Source: Paragorgia papillata
Taxonomy: Eukaryota; Cnidaria; Anthozoa; Scleralcyonacea; Coralliidae
Length of the DNA stretch: 64,000 nucleotides
NCBI GenBank assembly: GCA_035771165.1
Contig: JAWNZC010000329.1
Location: 1 to 64,000, forward strand
Direction of reading: 5' to 3'
The translations under genes and the position numbers were made by a program. Positions 21,657 to 32,776 of the stretch are shown here, one piece after another (the stretch's first letter is position 1; each line of letters opens with the position of its first letter). The notes below the pieces were generated by a model, which was not told where the DNA came from, ran no database searches, and saw only the letters and a list, made by a program, of their open reading frames with translations.

Positions 21657-24600
21657 ACCAAGAGGCTGCTTGTCTATATGCTGTTTCTCGTATTTCTCAG
21701 GTTCTGTCTAAGACTACCGTCAGCTATTTACCCGTCCACAGCGTTGTTGGCAGATAATTGGGAAACGCTGCTGTGAAACTAGGGTTTCCTTGCCCTTTGC
21801 TGGTCGTGCTTCGTCGCTTGATATGCTGCCTTGGACTTTGGCTCAACTGGCTCTTCACTCCGACCGGTTTATGCCGGTGGTATGGTTTGTACACTGTAGC
21901 TTAGCTTTCAGGCGTTTTTTAGCTGTGGCTCATTGCCACGTTTGTGCTTAAATTATCAGTTTTTGTCGCGTCTAATCGATTTGCTGCAATTTTTATACGC
22001 TGCAGTTTTGCCGCTAGCTTGCTTGTCTTCATTTCCGTGGCTTGTTCAGTTGTTCGTTCTCTCCACAGTTGTTACCGGAAAATTTTATTGTTCACAGCCC
22101 GCTACTTGGTCCGTGGTGTTGTTTGCAGTTCCCCAACAGCTTGTTCTTTGCGTTTTTGAGCTTTGGCCTTGTCGAAGGAGACTGTTTATTCTGGCTCTCG
22201 GCGCAGTTCAATCAGCTTGTGTTTATGAGCTAAGCGTTTGTATGTTTGACCGGCTCGTAGCATATGCTAGCTGTTCAGATCTCAGTACTGTTCCGCTCTG
22301 GCGTACAAGTTCGAAAGGCCGAAAGTTTTGTCAAGTCGTTGGACGCCCTAATTTAGAATAAATTACCAGGTGAGTCGAGTCGTTCGATTTTATCTAAATA
22401 TTGCCTGGCTTGTTCTAGTCTGCCGTCCGCACTGGGGGCTAGTTATTCTTCGCTGGCAATTTGCTGTACTATTATTTGGTAAATCCTTTATATAGGGCTT
22501 CCTTAGCGTTATTTTACTCTGCATGCTCAATTAAGTTGTCTTTTCGATACCGTGTCTAACTTGTCAAGTATATGTTCTTATTAGTTAATACAGTTGGCTT
22601 ACGGAAGGCCCTATTTCTGTGCTGCCTTTTGTGCGGTTTACTGCTTTAGCTCACAGCAACAACGAAATTATGGGTCGGTGATGTTATGTGCAAAATTTGT
22701 TTTATGGGCTTGACATCGTCCGACTGCAACTCCCACTGGAATATCTGTCCTTGGTTCCTAACAATGCAGCCAAGTGGCCACCTTATGGGTGTGACAGGGA
22801 TCATAACCACGTACAGTAATACCAGACGTCCAAGTGCATTTGGTTTTTTCTTCGACGTTGCTTTTTTCACTGGTTGCTTATTTCAATGTTATTCTCCTCA
22901 ACACGGCGGTCTTTTTAATTTTGTGTTACATTTTATATTAAACTCTGCATTGTTTGCTCTTCACACATTAGGGCAGCTCTGTTTCTGGCTCGTTTTGCTG
23001 CTCCACTTGATGTTGCAGGGTGCCAGATTGCCAGCCTACTTTAGTGGTTCAGATGCTAGCGCTTTCTGCAAGAAGGCCTTGTTATGGCCTTGCTTTCAGG
23101 CTGTTTTTGGGCCATTCAGGCGCCTTTTGTCTATTTGCCTTGGGGAATGCTTGCTTGTGGCTTCGGCCTTGTGTGCTAGGATTGTGCTATTGTGTCTATT
23201 ACAGGTATGCGCTTTGTCGTCTATTATCTGCTTTCGTGGGCTAAGTGTCCTGGGTCTGGGTGTCATGCTGGGAAGTTGCTAATTCTCCCCTCCTGCTCTG
23301 GGCCAATCCGCATTATGAGCCCGCATGTGTTGTAGGCCTTCCCTCACTCTTGGGCTGTGAGTTGAGATGTTGGGCCATGCTTGCCCCTTTCCCACAGTGG
23401 AAAGTACACACTGGGCTCACCCATTTCGTCTTTCAGCCTTCTAACTGTTGCATGGTTCCTACAGGGTATGGAATTATGCGGGTCTTAATTGGTTTTCGTC
23501 TATATGCTGTACTGCTGCGGGGTTTACTACCAGCCTTTCTTCATGGCCAGATCGAAGATCATACACGGTTATGTCTTGTGGGTTAATTGGCTGCCACACC
23601 GGATGTGTTTATGGTGCTTCAATTGCCCCCCCCCCCCCCGTCTCTTGTTGCCAAGTCTTGCGCCTCGCCAGTCTCAGTCCCTGCTTACCACCGTTCCCGG
23701 TGGCTCCAGATAGTATGTTGTGTCTTAGGTTATCCCGCTGCACTTGCTGTTTTAGGTGGGTTCACTTACCCCACCACCACTGGGTCAGCCCTGGGTCCAT
23801 TGCTGCAATGTTTGTTTTTCTGTAGTCACACTTGCTGCTGTGCGTACCTTAGGTTACCACCACAGCGGTCTTTGACATTGGTCTACGGTTACTGTAGTTC
23901 TGCGTGTGACGAACCTGTGGTTCTCCTAGAGCTGCTGCGCGAGACATGTCTTAGGTTACCTTGATTGCGGCGCGCGCCGTGTTTTAGCTTAAGATTTACT
24001 TCCACATTTTGCTAGCTGTGGCTCTTGATGTGTTACATTTGTGGTCGTGCTGCATTGTTGGGTCCACCTGCCGCTGTGTCTGATGGGTCTTACGCTTGTG
24101 ATTCTGATAGCTTCTGCATCTGCGGTTTGCCGCTGGTCGTCTCTTAGGCTGCACTCTACTGCTGAAGCACGTACCGGGTTGTTGGTTACCATTGTCACTC
24201 TACCTGGGTGTAGGTTAAGTTACCATGCCTGTGGGGGTGGCTTATAGGTTACGATTGCTAGTGCTTGCGTGCTTTGACATTCTGGCTGCTTGTATGTGTT
24301 CTAAGTGTTCAACGAGCCCTTGGCTCGTGCCACGTCGTGTTGCCTCCCCCTTTTTTTTCTCCTGCTGCATCTCTTGTGTCGTTGCTCATATATTTGTCGC
24401 GGTGCCGGATGTTTCTGACCCATGCTGTAGCGGGCTTCCCGGACTCTCTTGGTCCAACAGTGCCTCCCGTCGTTACTTTCGCAGTTCTCCATGTGTTGCA
24501 GTTTCACCACGAGGTTATTGGGTTGTAGAAACGCCATTGGGAAGGGTTCGTGCCTCGAATCCCTTCTCCAGCATAGCTGGAGGGTGTCGTTGGAGAGGGT

Positions 24601-24861
24601 AATTCTCGGCAACATTGCTACAAGTTAGTTGGGAGTTTAGGCTTGCCTGGAGCTGCTCTACCTATAAGACCGCTCCCGTCTTGGTGGATCGCCTGTTCCT
24701 GTAAACTGTTCCTCAGCTATTAGGGCAAACCCTCTCTGACGAAGCTACACCCTCCAAAGGTCGTAGTTTACATTACTGTATCCTTGTCAAGCACACTAGT
24801 GCTGGTACTGTAGTTAATGGCGTGGTATCAAGCCCTATGCCAGACATTGCAGGATTGGTAA
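21657..24861. other. G/T-skewed 3.2 kb tract of unknown nature
   Basis: The plus strand is very poor in A and rich in T and G, unlike its surroundings. Open frames of 125-198 codons on the plus strand are rich in Cys, Leu, Phe and Val and have no recognisable domain; I regard them as effects of composition. A loose motif CTTAGGTTAC recurs at about 23,724, 23,846, 23,946, 24,208 and 24,243. A 10-base C run is at 23,627. On the minus strand no long frame is present. It may be a non-coding RNA gene or a non-autonomous retroelement body. Confidence 0.5.
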
Positions 24862-25035
24862 ATGTATTTATGAAATAAAAATAATTAACATCATGCGATG
24901 TGTATGTGTTGTTGTTCCACAGGTCCCTTGGGGTTCTACTTGGGGGTATCAATTCCACTAGCCCCTTGGCTAAGTTAATGAGCGTAGATGCTCAGAGCTC
25001 ATTTGTGTACTGACTGCCGTATGTGACACTTCACT
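24862..25035. repeat. 174-bp direct repeat, right copy
   Basis: See 21,483-21,656. It runs directly into a CCAC simple repeat (25,036-25,060). Confidence 0.9.
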
Positions 25036-25239
25036 GCCACCCACCCACCCACCCACCCCATGTGGTAGGAGGCATCCAGGTGGTTGAGCCATTGCCATTC
25101 CTTGGCTTGGGCTCGTTCAGTCGTGCAAGTAGGATTTGTATTGCTGCTGGTGACCCTAGTGCCTGCAATCGTTGCGGAGTTGCTATTTGTGTTCCTTGTA
25201 GTGCTACAGTTGCGGGCCGGGTGCTGCATTTGCACTACT

Positions 25240-25460
25240 TTGCAATCGTACAGATGCTGGGTGGTTGCTTGTCTGCTACTTTGCATCATATTGTGGCTGG
25301 GGGGACTGCTCTTGTGCTAATGTTCATTGCTAATGTTCATTGCTTAGGTGGTTGCAGGTGTGCTACTTTGCTATTATATTGTTGCTGGGAGACTGCATTT
25401 ATGCTATTGTGCCTGGCTATCGTACAGTTGCTTGGTGGTTGCATGTGTGCTACTTTAAAT
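25240..25460. repeat. tandem repeat of about 100 bp, about 2.2 units
   Basis: GGTGGTTGCTTGTCTGCTAC, GGTGGTTGCAGGTGTGCTAC and GGTGGTTGCATGTGTGCTAC start successive units. It ends at a CACCACAC simple repeat (25,465-25,502). Confidence 0.7.
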
Positions 25461-25870
25461 CTGCACACCATACCACACCACACCACACCACACCACACCA
25501 GAGGAGGCCGGACAAGTGTCATGTGATTGTCACGTGATATTTTCGACCAATGAAATGGCTTCATTTTCTCATCGTTTGATCGGCTGAACTGTTGGCATTG
25601 CACTTAGAATATCGAATATTACGCTATTGTCATTCATTTTTTTTCTTTAAAAAAGCAGCGATATCCTTTGATATCGTTTGTTGGACTATCCATATCTGCA
25701 TGATTTTGCAAGGTAACTGCATTTTTCTACTTTGTTTTGATCGTTTATGTAGGCCGTGTCCTCTAAAGCGACGACCCCACTTCCGGTTTGTCAACAATCT
25801 TCAAACCAAAAAATCTCGAATTCCAACGGTTCGAATTCTCTAATTTTTGCGTAATAAGTATAGATCAGTG

Positions 25871-25955
25871 ACCTTAACCTCGGTCACTACGCTGGTTATT
25901 AACCCCGAGGGCCGCAGGCCCAAGGGTAATAACCAGCGCAGTGACCGAGGTTAAC
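25871..25955. repeat. 85-bp palindromic hairpin
   Basis: TTAACCTCGGTCACTACGCT pairs with AGCGCAGTGACCGAGGTTAA around a GGGCCGCAGGCCC loop. It is followed by a wider inverted pair CTTAGTTTATTCATG (25,957) / CATGAATAAACTAAG (26,107). Confidence 0.8.
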
Positions 25956-26319
25956 GACTTAGTTTATTCATGACACAGACGGTATTTGTCGCTATTTAAC
26001 AAAAAAATGGTATTCTAGACGTAGTTTTAAGGCGATATAGTAGGTCATTTAATATGCAAGGTCAATAACCTATTTATTAACCGTGGCACATCAAAGATAA
26101 TTTATGCATGAATAAACTAAGTTGAAGAAATGTCTAATCTTTGATTCAACCGTTATAATCAACCGTTTTCGAGATATTCGCGTTTGAACCGACCATGGTT
26201 TTTCGGCTTTTGCTAAGATGCCGCCTAATAAATTTAAGAGAGCCTTTCGCCACTAAAGCTTGTTTTTTTCTCAAGAATTTTGGAAGTTTCCTAATATTTC
26301 TAGCCTGCGAGCAGGCTCG

Positions 26320-26386
26320 TTGTGAAATGAGAGCCTGCAACAAACCTAGGAATAAATGAGAGCCTGCAACAAACCTAGGGGTAAAT
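26320..26386. repeat. 32-bp direct repeat doublet
   Basis: GAGAGCCTGCAACAAACCTA occurs twice in tandem. Upstream, GCCTGCGAGCAGGC is a short palindrome. From 26,390 to 27,147 nothing else is recognised. Confidence 0.75.
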
Positions 26387-27155
26387 CAATAACGCCCACT
26401 TAATTAATAGGCAAATGTCGCGAATCAAACCAATCACATTCTTCCGGAAGTCTGTGTAAACACTTCATTCAAAACACAATCCGAAGATGTAAATTTCACA
26501 CTATTGAACGATACACGTTACTGAAAACTCAAAGATCTGTTATAAGAAAGCCAGAAGCAATTTAACGCATCTAACGATTGTCGGGTATGTAGTTAGGAGT
26601 TCAAAATATTCATTCAAGACAAACGGGAAACACATGCAGGAAAGATGGGAAACATAGAGGCCGCGTTTTTCCTTAGTTACCATTTTAGGTTAATCTCATG
26701 TCTATTGTTTTAAAACAAACTTGTTATGGTAATTGTTCAAAAGTAATTCTTAGACCACAGGCTTTAAAGTTTGTTGTGTGACGTAATGTATCATGCACGA
26801 GGAGGAGTGTATCACCAGGATATCCAAACACCGAGACGTTTGTTAGGGCAGTTTAAATGCTTTAAATGCACCTTATTGCTCGAAAAAAAATTTATTGCTT
26901 AAGACGTCTTTGCACGAATTATTGAAAACATATTATTACAATTAAAATAATTGCCCCCAAGACAATGCAATTGAAAAAGCTTGATTTATCTAAAAAATAA
27001 TTTAAATATATTTACAATCAATCGATTGCGCATTTATTTAAGAGATTTATTTTAAGAAGAGTCTAACTTATGCAATATTCGCTTCACTTAAACGACTTCG
27101 CGTTAAAGGGGAATTGAAACGTCTTTGTGTTAACCTGAGGTGCGCAGCCTTTAAT

Positions 27156-27611
27156 TAGCCTGCGTCGCATCCGGACGTGTTTTGAAATTGAAACCCGATA
27201 TAGTCCGTCTGGGGACCAGCGACCAAATTCGTGTTCTGGACGCCTGCACGTTTGGATTAGCAATGCTCTTCGTTTTCTTCAGCTTCTGAATACAATTACG
27301 ACAGATGAAACAACTCGTACGCCTTAAATTAAACGCGAGACTTTTCAGCTTCAAATGACATCAAATTGTCCACGTCCTTCCATTAAAAATCTCTCGTGAA
27401 TCTTTTTTAATCCTTTTAAAATATACATTACATGTCGCTTGACCAATCACGTAGCGCCGTATAACAACAACTGACGACAAGCGCCAATTACAAGCGATTA
27501 TAAAAAACCTTGCAAACTCGCAGGGAGTCAGAACACGAATTTGGTCGCTGGTCCGCAGACGGACTATATCGGGTTTCAATTTCAAAACACGTCCGGCTGC
27601 GACGCAGGCTA
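27156..27611. mobile_element. hAT-type MITE, 456 bp
   Basis: Ends TAGCCTGCGTCGC and GCGACGCAGGCTA. The arms extend about 95 bases (GGACGTGTTTTGAAATTGAA and its inverse). The 8-bp direct repeat CCTTTAAT flanks it at 27,148-27,155 and 27,612-27,619. An 8-bp duplication and TAG-type ends fit the hAT superfamily. No transposase is encoded. Confidence 0.85.
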
Positions 27612-28100
27612 CCTTTAATGTGTTCTGCGCGTGTTAGCGAAAACGCTTTTTGGAATAGCAAATAGTTTAATTTCACAAATGCCATAGAACATGTGCGTTG
27701 CTCAATTTCACTACGGAAAGCAACATTGCAGAAGTTAACTTCGATCAAAAAGCACGAAATTTTAGACATCTACTAACGCCTATTGAAAACAAGTAAATTG
27801 CGTAATATTTTGAAAATTGTTTTAGGTTTTCATTAGCATACATATCATGTACGGGAATAGCAGTATACACTGCGATAACACGTGGTAATAATGCGCTAAC
27901 TTATTAACAATTATAACTTGATATTCGGTTGTTATGACAAATGCAAGCACGGTGCTCGCTACGATGCTCACCACGATACTCACTGACTATCAAGGGAATT
28001 ATTTCGGTAGATCTGTGTTGTTTATCCAAAACTGGTCAGTTCGGCTGTTTGCTGGTGTTAATTGCACTGTGTGGTTTTCTATTAAAGGTATTGACTGCTA

Positions 28101-28365
28101 TTTTCATTTAAAAAATAATTGATTTTGATGTTAAGCAGCGACGATGGTCACTTCCGTAGTTTAAAATAGGAGACATAAGATCAAGTTATTTATAGTATAT
28201 AGCGAGCATCGTTGTAAAAAAACGTTTTTTAAAAGCGTCAATTGTAAAAATGCTTTATTATCTTATTCAAAACTAACATATTACAAGGCGGGTGTATATA
28301 AAATGTCATTTTAAATAACAGTTCTCGCCCTATTGCACGTTTTTCTGGTGAGCACGGTAGTGAGC
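28101..28365. repeat. 264-bp dispersed repeat, copy 1
   Basis: Matches 60,717-60,980 in direct orientation at roughly 96% by eye (TTTTCATTTAAAAAATAATT at its left end, ATTGCACGTTTTTCTG near its right end). Nature unknown; AGCATCGTTG words on both sides suggest a degenerate foldback. Confidence 0.8.
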
Positions 28366-28790
28366 ATCGTTGCGAGAAGCATCGGGATATCACCAGCACC
28401 ACAGGGGGCTAACTAAATTCTAAAATGTTATATTCCTAAGCTAAATATTAGGCATTAACAGGTGTATTGTGCTATAACATTGTTTGAACTTTCGGCCTAT
28501 AATGTATAGTGTTTAGTTGAGTGGAACAGCATGTTTTTCGACAATATAATGAAATAGCGCTTCGGACAATCAATTTCAAAAGTAGTTGGCACACTATTTT
28601 GCGATATGCACAATCCCTCCCTCCCGCTCCCTTTACAATGTTGTCTAATGAAACACGTTAACAATTCCGGTAAAATTCAGCGTAAACATGGTATACAACA
28701 TTGAACAGGGGGTCGGGGGAGTTGGAAAACCAAAAAATGACGCAAATGTCCCAAGACTTTTGAAAATGATTGTAGCACATGACAACTTAC

Positions 28791-28937
28791 CTGTTTCTTG
28801 AATTTTTCCAATTTTCTTTCTTACACAATCAGCAAGCCCATGATTTCCGTCAAGAATACATTTTTTTAAAACTTTATCCCAAGAGCAGTTGTCATCAGCC
28901 TCCGCTAATTGCTTAAATAGCGCTTCTGCTTCAGCAT
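28791..28937 (-). CDS. helical module exon (copy 2 of the 54.1 kb exon)
   Basis: Minus-strand exon with acceptor CTCTCTTTGTAG and donor AACAG|GTAAGTT, 147 nt, phase 1-1. It encodes AEAEALFKQLAEADDNCSWD followed by KVLKKCILDGNHGLADCVRK and KIGKIQET. About 75% of residues match the exon at 54,120-54,272. The segment looks wholly alpha-helical and about the size of half a death-fold domain, but I cannot assign a family. It is the most downstream exon I can place on the modular gene; no stop codon or polyadenylation site was identified after it. Confidence 0.65.
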
Positions 28938-29024
28938 CTACAAAGAGAGATTGTTAAAGCAGATAACTTTAACTAGAGTCAGTTAAGATATGATATACTG
29001 CCGAAACAGAGAACGTAGGAATCG

Positions 29025-29060
29025 GCTAACGTTTCGAGCGAAGGCCCTTCGTCAGAGAGA
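29025..29060 (-). ncRNA. hammerhead-ribozyme-like core
   Basis: The minus strand reads CTGACGA, a short stem GGGC/GCTC with a CTTC loop, then GAAAC: the conserved pieces of a hammerhead core in the right order. An inverted pair of 82-base arms follows at 29,091-29,172 and 29,269-29,350. Such cassettes are known from Penelope-like elements. Whether it cleaves is not known. Confidence 0.4.
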
Positions 29061-29090
29061 AACGCAAAGAGTGTAAACAAACAATGAGCT

Positions 29091-29350
29091 TATATACGAA
29101 AGGTAATCATGTGACCAAAAATAAGCCAATCAGATAAAAATGACAATAACAAATTGATGATGAGATGCGAAAACAGCGTTTTCACTTTATTAATTTATCT
29201 ATTTTTACTCTCGCTCATCCTTTTTACAACCCCTCCTTTTTACTCGACGGTATGAATAGCAAATGTCTTTCGCATCTCATTATCAATTTGTTATTGTCAT
29301 TTTTATATGATTGGCTTATTTTTGTTCACATGATTACCTTTCGTATATAA
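29091..29350. repeat. foldback repeat, 82-bp arms
   Basis: TTATATACGAAAGGTAATCA at the left and TGATTACCTTTCGTATATAA at the right, with the arms continuing through GCCAATCA and TTGTTATTGTCATTTTTAT. The spacer is about 96 bases. Confidence 0.75.
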
Positions 29351-29554
29351 GAAATGGGATCACGACATCCGTCTAGACGAATAGTAGAAAAATCGCTGAA
29401 ACAGAAAATCATTGACATATTCTTGTCGCAAATTTTGTAAGCTTTAATTTGATATGGGGGTTAAGGTATGTGCGACTTAATGCGGACGCGTTACGTCCTT
29501 TAGACTGGAAACACTACTGATGTTTTTCTTCACTGAAGTTTTTTTTCACTGATG

Positions 29555-29830
29555 TTACTTAGTAGAGTTTTCAGCTTGAAGTTGGTAAAGTTTTTTCTTT
29601 TGTTTTTGCTGTACAAGCTGTCGTAAGTTCAAGCTCCAGATGAAACTCGAACCCACAGCCTTACGAATGCCAGACGGACGCTCTCACCATTGAGCCACTG
29701 CAACTCGGATGGTGGAAAGTTGTGGGTTCGAGTCCCGTCTGGAGTTTTTATCGGAGTTTAACTTACGACAAGCTTGTACAGCAAAAACAGAAAAAACTTT
29801 ACCAACTTCAGGCTGACAACACTAATAACA
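29555..29830. repeat. inverted pair of tRNA-derived SINEs
   Basis: The minus-strand copy (29,585-29,710) contains CAGTGGCTCAATGGTGAGAG (box A region) and GTGGGTTCGAGT (box B region). A plus-strand copy lacking its head starts at 29,708 (AAGTTGTGGGTTCGAGTCCC) and shares the tail CTTACGACAAGCTTGTACAG. Together they form a long palindrome. Confidence 0.7.
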
Positions 29831-29962
29831 TAGAAAAACATTTACTCGGGAAATAAACTGACACGAAGCGACTTCTAGCGCAACAAGTACTTGTGACACA
29901 CGTACGGTTTGACTCATTCCCAGGTATAAATATCGAAAAACAACCTCGGTCTATCATCTGAG

Positions 29963-30775
29963 TTCCAGTGGCTCAATGGCGAGAGCGTACGGCTGGCATT
30001 CGGAAAGTTGTGGGTTCGAGTCCCGTCTAACCTGAGTATCAGTCTCTCATGAAAAAGAGCCTTCTCTTTGAAAGAGAGCCTGACACAAATCATTGATTCT
30101 TCTCCTCCGCCATCTATTCATGTGACGCGCCATAGCCAATAAAAATCACTTCCTGTTTTGTATTGCGTGTGTCTGTAAAAAGCTTCACCGAACAAATTAA
30201 CATCTAACCAAATCGAACCTCAAAAAATTCATTGCTTGTGCATAAACATCTTCAAACACACGTTTATTCAGTTTTCAAGTAATCTTTCGAAATGGCAATG
30301 CCGAAGTAAAATCTAGTACTGTATACTGCAATGAACCAGCAATTTGCAATTAGGGAAATTATTTATACGATCGGGATTCGGGAACCACCAAATATTTTAA
30401 TATTTGATTACAACAATTCTCAAATATATTCCCAGGTATTTTAATTAAATGCACAACGACAATTCCGATTTTCCGAATAGCCGGTAAATTTGAGAAAACA
30501 CAAACTTTGTAGTTCGGCAATTCCCACGAAGAACTTTCGATTTTCGAATCAGTTAATTACTTAATTTCAGGTCTGGAAGAAGAACACGGGTCGATGAATA
30601 GATTTGTGTCAGGCCCTTCTTTTTCTCTCCGTTCTCCGCCCCAGTCCCCAGAAGAAAAAGAAGGGTCTGATACTCAGGCTAAGTCCCGTCTAGAGCGCAG
30701 AGTTTTTCTCTGAGTTTAACTTACGACAGCTTGTACAGCGAAACTAAACGAAAAAACTTTACCACTGAAGCTATT
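29963..30775 (+). repeat. tRNA-derived SINE split by a nested insertion
   Basis: The head GTGGCTCAATGGCGAGAGCG and GTGGGTTCGAGTCCCGTCT lie at 29,968-30,028; the tail GAGTTTAACTTACGACAGCT resumes after 30,692. The SINE matches the copies at 29,585-29,830. The element at 30,030-30,681 sits inside it. Confidence 0.75.
30030..30681. mobile_element. TIR element with about 10-bp target duplication (Mutator-like size)
   Basis: Ends ACCTGAGTATCAG and CTGATACTCAGGCT; subterminal GCCTGACACAAATC is also inverted. AGTCCCGTCTA occurs on both sides (30,019-30,029 and 30,682-30,692) and should occur once in the host SINE, proving insertion. A 9-11 bp duplication suggests a Mutator-like transposase. About 650 bp, no coding sequence. 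Confidence 0.75.
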
Positions 30776-30777
30776 AA

Positions 30778-31330
30778 GAACTAGATCCCAAGCCAAGGGC
30801 TGGGATAGTGCAAAGTTTCTTTCTAGTCAAGTACGGAGTTGTCAGCCCTGAAGCCCTGGCAGAATACTGGTTCCATAGCAAACTTCACAAACTAAGCCAA
30901 AATTGAATCTTGTAGGATGCCTAAAGAGTCAGTTTCTCTTGCCTGATTTTCTGATTTTCTGATTGATTTTCCGATTAATTTTCTGATTAATTTTCTGATT
31001 TCCTAATTGATTTTCTGATTGATTTTCTGATTTTCTGATTGATCTCCTGATTGATTTTCTGATTGATTTTTTGATTGATTTTCTGATTGATTTTTGATTG
31101 ATTTTCAGATTTTCTCCTGATTGATTTTATGATTGATTTTCAAGAATGGAAAGAGTAAATTATCGACTCAGACAAACATGAATACTGACGTCTTTGCGTC
31201 CACTGTTATTGAGTACTGTTTTCCAGTCTGTTGGCGGATCACAACTGAATTTCGGTATTAATATACCTATCTTGCAACGACCAGTCGATCGAGACCAAAA
31301 CGCCTAAAATCGACCGGGAACTATACGAGA
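30778..31330. repeat. repeat related to the insertion at 50,613-51,861, with TGATTTTC minisatellite
   Basis: Starts AACTAGATCCCAAGCC and GGATAGTGCAAAGTTTCT like the left end at 50,613. Later blocks (GTTTTCCAGTCTGTT, CCAGTCGATC, CTAAAATC) also match in order. Between 30,948 and 31,140 about 18 units of TGATTTTC/TGATTGATTTTC have expanded in this copy. Confidence 0.6.
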
Positions 31331-32000
31331 CGATTCTCCCCTTGCACAAATCTTTTGTTTTTGACGTATTAATATTTAAAGAAAACATTTGAATGATTGG
31401 ATCCAAACGCTGCTATTGGATGATTGCTTCATTATTCCAAAAATACATTGTTCTCACCCCGTGCACAAGTTTGCATAAACGTTAACAAAATAATAGAACA
31501 AAGTCTTTTGCTAAGTTAATAAATCATCTTTCATTAGACTATGCTTTAACGTAGTGTTTCTCTTTTTCTTTAATCAAAAAAATTATTGCCAAGTCAAGGT
31601 AATAGAAGTGTTACTTAAATAAATCTGCAAATCAGTTCCTTGTCGCCATGCACCAATTCAGTTTATGAATTTCGCTCAAACTTTCTAGCTTGGATTATTC
31701 CCCCCCCCCCCATCTATAATTCAATTTGCTATTAATTGCCCAAACCAGCTCAATATGATGCGAATAGCACAAGAGTACAGCCAAGATCAATACGTTATAG
31801 CCATAAAGTTACACAACTATACTTTTTCGGATTTTTTGGTAAAACCACAGGCTGCCCGAATCTTGTTGTGGTTTCTTATTTAAAGAACGTTTACCGACCG
31901 AAGAAAGACGACAAGCAGCCGATCTACGAGCGAAACAAAATCTCGCTCCATTCCCCTTTATCACGCCAGTTTCACGCGAAATGCTATCAATGTAAATGTA
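31330..32000. repeat. segment duplicated at 54,390-54,860
   Basis: GGATGATTGCTTCATTATT, AACGTAGTGTTTCTCT, ATAGAAGTGTTACTTAAATA and AACTATACTTTTTCGGATTT occur in the same order and spacing at 54,470-54,840. In both places the segment lies upstream of the helical-module exon on the minus strand, so exon and intron were copied together. Shorter related pieces lie at 35,690-35,880 and 60,990-61,110. Confidence 0.75.
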
Positions 32001-32029
32001 ATATATGATAAGGTTGGCAAGTAAATTCC

Positions 32030-32770
32030 AACATTCACACTAAACACTTCAAGAGATTATCAAAATACTCACAAACTACGTGGAGAACCGCCAAAATAAT
32101 AACATTTGGAACAATGATAATTTCACTACAATATTACAAACTAATATGTTTCTAAATAATTCCGACAGACAAGAAAGGAGCAAAAGTCTTCAGATTTTTT
32201 GCCGAAATTTTTCCTGTCCAGATGCGGGATCCCTCAACCAGTTATGATTATTTCAAATAGCCAATCTTATTGGCTACGAAAAGTAAACAAACTTTGACGT
32301 ACGTGAGTGTAAAATGCTAACAACAGGGGGGCAATGAATAAGTTTTGAATTGCATCTATACGGCTGAACACTTCTTTGTTTGCTGTTGCCGTTTGATTAA
32401 TTGTTTAACAAATCTCGACCAAAATATTCTTGTCCGGACAGAGTTTTTCTTTTAGAGTCCCAAGGAATCAGAACCACGTTAGACAGAACTAGAAACAAAA
32501 AATTAAATCACAAGGCACAACTGACAAATCGTATTGAAAGAAGATGGCTTCGACATTTATTTATCTCTTTCTGTTCCATGTTCTATCTAGTTTACTATAT
32601 GTTGATTGTCCAGGTAAGTTTTAGATAATAGCATGTTGACATTTATTTGTGTCCATCCAGGCTTGTGCATGTCGGTATGTAGAGCAATATTTCTTTTTAC
32701 GTTTTTGATTATAATGTTCAAATATAGACGTTCTAGCTCTGATCGGAAAATAGTATTTAGTTTATTCAAG
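32030..32770. other. no gene recognised
   Basis: AT-rich; 60-90 codon frames on either strand lack recognisable features. Confidence 0.45.
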
Positions 32771-32776
32771 CCTGAC

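Noticed and set aside
22686..23282. 198-codon plus-strand ORF and overlapping 125-142 codon ORFs in the skewed tract
   Set aside because: All plus-strand frames are long here because A is rare, which removes stop codons. The products are rich in Cys, Leu, Phe and Val, overlap in several frames and show no domain.
29644..30030. Functional tRNA genes
   Set aside because: Box A and box B are present but the copies share a long common tail, occur several times and lack a traceable full cloverleaf: a SINE family fits better.
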